From positions 620,001 to 684,000 of the forward strand of contig NC_089557.1 in the NCBI RefSeq assembly GCF_040115645.1: 64,000 nucleotides of DNA, read 5' to 3'. The translations under genes and the position numbers were made by a program. Below the pieces are notes generated by a model that saw only the letters and a program-made list of their open reading frames with translations, ran no database searches and was not told the origin of the DNA. Below, one piece after another: positions 60,198 through 64,000 of this stretch. The number at the start of each line of letters is the position of its first letter. The stretch's first letter is position 1. The stretch is from Euwallacea fornicatus (taxonomy: Eukaryota > Arthropoda > Insecta > Coleoptera > Curculionidae).

Positions 60198-61559
60198 TCA
60201 CAGCTTCAGTTCGTTAGCTATTTTACTAGCAATGTTTTTGAAACCGATACTCGTCCCTGTCGAAGAAGAAATCCGATTAGCTCGGTGACATCGGCTGAAA
60301 CGGAAATTACCTGAAATCCTCTTGAATCGTACTCCGTTCAGGGACAGTCTGGGCAGCTTGCACACCTCAATCTCCCACTGGACGAGACTGTCCGTATTGG
60401 GGTCGCCATGAACGCAGAGCAGCAAAAAGCGTTCACGTTGTTCGTAGTCACAGTTGTTTGCGTCTAGCACCTGAAAAGGGGACAGTGGCAACATTGCTAA
60501 AGCGATCGAAAGATGACGAACGATTCGAAGGTAAATGCGCATGACGCGTTGCCAAGTTTATTCTGATTGCGATTTGGCGCGACTAGCGGAAATTGTGAAA
60601 CTGTCGAGTTTTACGCATGAAACTCATAGTAGAGCTGAGTAAGACCGGACTAGGAAGATCTTCGAGGGTTCACGATTTGGTGTCGGGCAATTTGTCACCA
60701 CGACTTAAGTGGCTATCGAATCGGGGAAGTTTTGTGTTGAAGAATTTCAAGGAAAAAAGCTCATTCGAGGATTGTTCAAAACTTAAAAGGAAAACGTCAG
60801 TTTGGCAACATAGCTAAAGCTTCATTGGCTTGTTCTTTGACGTCACGCCATGTGTCACCCAGATGTATTTTGGAACTGAAACAAATGGTTCATGTTGCCA
60901 TTTTTTTCCTTCGAGTGTGTGCGTGTATGAAGTCGCGACATGACATAAAACTCGTTAAGTTCTATGTTTAGCTTAGAATAAAAGAAAAAAACGTTGCACG
61001 AGGAGAATTATTTCAAACTTCGTGCGGTTTGGCCACGTTAAGAGGTGGCCTGAAGTTGACTGCGTATCTTGATGACGAGTCTCGGTATAAAGGAACGCCG
61101 CCATGTTGCCGTTTTTTCACTAATACATTTTGAGAAAGTAATTTCATTTTCGCACTACTGGCGAGCCACTCCGTCACTCCTCTAGATTTACCTTCCTAAT
61201 TTCGGCCATAATTTCCGCCGGATCTCTGCTAGAAGTCGTCTTCATCGACCACGTGAAACGCAACGATCGCGGCTTCACATGTTCCTCGTTCTGCGTGCCC
61301 CCTCCTCCCACCCTGCAAAACAAAACTCTCGTTAATCCCGGAAAAACTGAACGAACCGCAGCTGCTGAAAGGAAAATCACTGCACAAAAACCACACGGAG
61401 AAAAACATAGATCGAGAACTCTCTCTAGGGCTTCAGTGTCTGTCTGCCGTAACTTCGGGACGAGCTAAAGCTAAAATTGTCCGCAGGGGGTTCTGAACTT
61501 ACCCTACTGAAGGTAAAGGTGAATTGCTGTGTTTAACTTGTTGGCCGGGTTCTAACGCT
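60198..61559 (-). CDS. par-1: MARK/Par-1 kinase, C-terminal KA1 exons (partial)
   Basis: Par-1/MARK is a Ser/Thr kinase that phosphorylates tau-type microtubule proteins and sets cell polarity. Only the 3' end is here, on the minus strand: exons 61559-61503, 61312-61192, 60470-60311 and 60256-60198, with matching phases. The last three encode the kinase-associated KA1 domain: KPRSLRFTWSMKTTSS, VLDANNCDYEQRERFLLLC, VQWEIEVCKLPRLSLNGVRF, KRISG and GFKNIASKIANELKL at the C-terminus. The final ELKL is the motif that gave the EMK/MARK family one of its names. This domain binds acidic phospholipids. The first exon given encodes a polar Gly/Ser/Pro-rich spacer. The kinase and UBA domains must lie to the right of this window. 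Confidence 0.95.
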
Positions 61560-61708
61560 CTGAAAACAACAAATTCGAAACGTAAGAATACAAAATGAAA
61601 TTAGTAACGGGCGGTGGGTGGACGGATGGATGGATGGATAAGCTGACGCAAGTGCAAATTAGGATGAGAACGGAAAGAAAAGTAAAAATAAATAAATAAA
61701 AATCTCAC

Positions 61709-61794
61709 CTGGAAGCGACGCTTAGCGGTGGTGTTAGAGTGATGTGAGTGGGGGGTTTAAGTGATCGCAGTGTTAGTTCAAGTAACCATAACCG
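61709..61794 (-). CDS. Possible further par-1 spacer exon
   Basis: On the minus strand an 86-base block ends in a good donor CTTCCAG|GTGAGAT. Its exit phase fits the par-1 exon at 61559-61503, and it reads LKPPTHITLTPPLSVASR in frame, a composition like the MARK spacer. The proposed acceptor (TTTAATTTAG) is weak, so the left border of the exon is uncertain. Confidence 0.35.
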
Positions 61795-64000
61795 CTAAAT
61801 TAAACTACCGAGACGTAACAGGAAACTGTGTGTATATTAAATTTTTTCGTCTCTAACATGGTACCATTAAATTGTAATCAAACAGACTAGTAGTACGTAA
61901 CAATATGTGACTGAACATCAGTCTTGAATACCAATTTTTGTCTAAGTATACGTAAGAAATAACTGCTCTAGTCACTTTGCTATAGCGGTGAGAACAAAAG
62001 AATTATCCTATTTAAACGTGTGGCCCAACTTTCGCCATACCAAAGCCATACTACACCACTGTGCATAAATTTGTTTAAAAAAAGTCTTTGTGAATCACAA
62101 TCACGCGTTCGCTCTCTCTCTCAAAAGCAATCGAGGTGTCATCGGGGGGCTCCGCTGCCAGGGCAATGGGGCGCAGCCGCTGCGGCCGGTCCAGACTCGA
62201 ACCAGGAGCGTGCGCTGAGTGGCCGGTCCCTCCTCGTTCAATGCCTGGACCAGAAAATTCGCCACTGTTACAATAGATGTCGCCTTAGCGATGAGAGTGT
62301 TACATTTGTTTTATGACCCGAGTTGAGATTATAGCGAGAGGGGTGTGGAAACGAAGGGACGAACCACTCGCGCGGACACACATTTACGTAGGCCCCCCTA
62401 TCCCCTCCCCCCAAAAGAAATTTATGGTGGCCAATTGAAGCGGATTTGTGGACCCAAGAATGTTACCGGAGAAACGCGAAACTACGTAACTACGTTGCTC
62501 CGATAATTCTGATGGGAGTTTGGCGGTAAACACACTTAGGACACAAAGCAAACAGGGCGTAGTTGTCTTACATTTCTGTTACCAAGCGATGCACCAAGGG
62601 CTGCTGCGTGCGTAACGATTACGGAAAATGGCAACGCGGCATCGTTCGTTTGTCACTTGACGGCCGGGAAAAGAAAATGGCCGCCTTACCGGTAATGGCC
62701 ACGGCGCCGGACGTGTCGATTTCGAGTCGAACGTCGGACGGTCATTTTCTAATCAAGCCACACCAATGGGGTTTTCCTTCGTTCTCCGCACATAAAAAAT
62801 TGACCAAATCTTACTGACGCCCCCCAACGGACTCGAGACAAAACTAAATTTGATGCTCGGCGTTGCCAATATTCATTGATAATTCCCTCAAACGCGGAAC
62901 ACACTACACGGCTCTGGAGTCGACCGGTGAATGTGGGTGTGGCGGATGGGCTGAACTAGTGAAACGTACCGGGTGTTCCAAAGTGGAGGGTGACCACTGG
63001 GACCTCTGAGACCGCAACGGGTGCTGGGCCGATTAAAGGGTGGCAACGTTTCGTCATTAACTCGTTAATCGAGTGCGGTTTTGAGGTCAAGAAAACTCCC
63101 GTTGGCTTCATAGATATCGAGAAAGTTTTTTTTTTTTTGTTTTACGCGAATCTGTCTGTTTTTATCAAGCGTTAGGCGACCTGCAAGTGCTAAAAAGTAC
63201 CAATGGGGTCTTGCACCTCGACTGAACGTGGTATTGTACCGACACTTTCCGATATACAGACGGCCACCTTTCCCAATTGTACACCCGGTACTCGTTGTAA
63301 AGGTGATGGGTATGCAGGCGCAATATGGTTGGTGTTATTGCAGTCGCTAGAAAACCCGTGTTAATGAGTTATGACGAAAGCTTAGAGGACCCCAATCGCT
63401 GCTGAGTCTGATCTGATCCGGATCGTACATATGGCTTTGAGGACATAAACGGTGTGAGTATCGGCGACACTAAACGGCTTCCTTGTGATATCAAAATTTA
63501 CGTAAAACCAAAAAGAAACTAAAATCTTACATGACATAGAAACAGTAATTGTGCGCCACGCACAAAAGTACCGTATCAGAGCACCTTTACCTTCAAAAAC
63601 TATGCGCCTACTTCTACGCCTACAAACGCTAGAACAACGCCTATTTAAACTTACATTAAAGGCTCTTGTTTTAGCTCTCAAAATACGTATTTCTATTAGG
63701 GACATGCAAAGGGATTCAGGCTTAAAACAGCTCTTTTAACAGAAATGTGCGCGCACAGCTCTTATACAGGCCCCAAGTAGCTCCATCTCGTTCACCCCCC
63801 CTTAAAACCGCCACGATCACAAGCAGATTCCTCGTCCAATCTCTCAATGCCATTAGTTCGAAGGGTGCTGCGTTGCACCGCCATCTTCCGTAAAATCGAT
63901 TAATTACTCAAAATACACGGAAGGCGGACTTTGGTTCTACAGGCCGTAAGTGCCGTTCGGTTCATCAGTTATTTTCATTTTTAACCGAAACAATCCTGAA
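61795..64000. other. Probable par-1 intron with an inverted-repeat element
   Basis: Given the upstream parts of par-1 missing on the right, this stretch is most simply a par-1 intron. I found no further exon I could support. It holds a 326-base element with 11-base inverted ends at 62966-63291. Open frames near 62.0-62.3 and 63.4-63.7 kb show no recognisable features. Confidence 0.4.
62966..63291. mobile_element. Miniature inverted-repeat element (326 bases)
   Basis: The ends GTACCGGGTGT and ACACCCGGTAC are perfect 11-base inverted repeats. If the outer TA is the target duplication, the element starts CCGGGTGT, close to the CAGGGTGA start of the element at 52889-52983. The interior has no convincing coding frame. 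It is probably a non-autonomous DNA transposon. Confidence 0.55.

Noticed and set aside
62185..62255. tRNA-like segment with GGTTCGAGTC box and a 7-base inverted repeat
   Set aside because: The T-arm stem does not pair and no proper D-arm or anticodon arm can be built, so it is not a tRNA gene; at most a chance match.
63382..63705. 107-codon minus-strand open frame near the right edge
   Set aside because: Shows no similarity to the MARK spacer, UBA or kinase domain and has no good splice sites.
1..64000. CRISPR arrays, rRNA genes, bacterial operons or large retroelements with coding domains
   Set aside because: None seen: no regularly spaced identical repeats, no rRNA signature and no reverse transcriptase, integrase or transposase motifs in any frame inspected.

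Overview
This window is nuclear DNA of an insect, quite possibly a beetle. The genes are split by short GT-AG introns, many of only about 45-90 bases. The proteins are typical animal ones: a Brix ribosome-assembly factor, Lin-7, MTCH2, an effector caspase, a mitochondrial ribosome recycling factor, proteasome alpha-1, a Ly6/uPAR protein, eIF6, glutaminyl-tRNA synthetase and the tail of a MARK/Par-1 kinase. The beetle guess rests on intron size, repeat style and general look only; no species was identified.

Layout. Positions 1 to about 27,000 form a CpG-rich, gene-poor stretch with no recognisable protein. It holds microsatellites, a dispersed repeat present in three diverged copies (about 3.9, 6.05 and 10.75 kb) and a few short minus-strand blocks framed by very good splice sites. 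These blocks could be exons of a long-intron transcript. From about 27 kb the DNA becomes AT-richer and gene-dense. In order: RPF1 (-) and lin-7 (+) share a 299-bp divergent promoter; lin-7 converges on MTCH2 (-). Two tandem paralogous four-span membrane genes (+) follow, then an effector caspase (+) and a secreted basic protein of unknown function (+). A third, inverted member of the four-span family (-) comes next, then a disordered protein with SUMO-interaction-like and KEN-box-like motifs (-). That gene is divergent from MRRF (+), which is followed by PSMA1 (+) and a Ly6-domain protein (+). After a 3.2-kb gene-free stretch come eIF6 (-) and QARS (+), again divergent. The last part holds the 3' end of par-1/MARK (-), whose kinase domain lies beyond the right edge.

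How the genes work together. They are mostly unrelated housekeeping genes packed as head-to-head pairs: RPF1/lin-7, MTCH2/four-span A, disordered protein/MRRF and eIF6/QARS. RPF1 and eIF6 both act in 60S ribosome maturation; MRRF and QARS act in translation. The local novelty is the three-member four-span family at 34.4-44.0 kb. Its members share intron positions and phases over the membrane part but have unrelated tails, and they flank the caspase and the orphan secreted gene. Exon boundaries were set by hand from splice motifs, reading-frame phase and recalled family sequences. Every multi-exon model given as a complete gene closes in frame with a stop codon.
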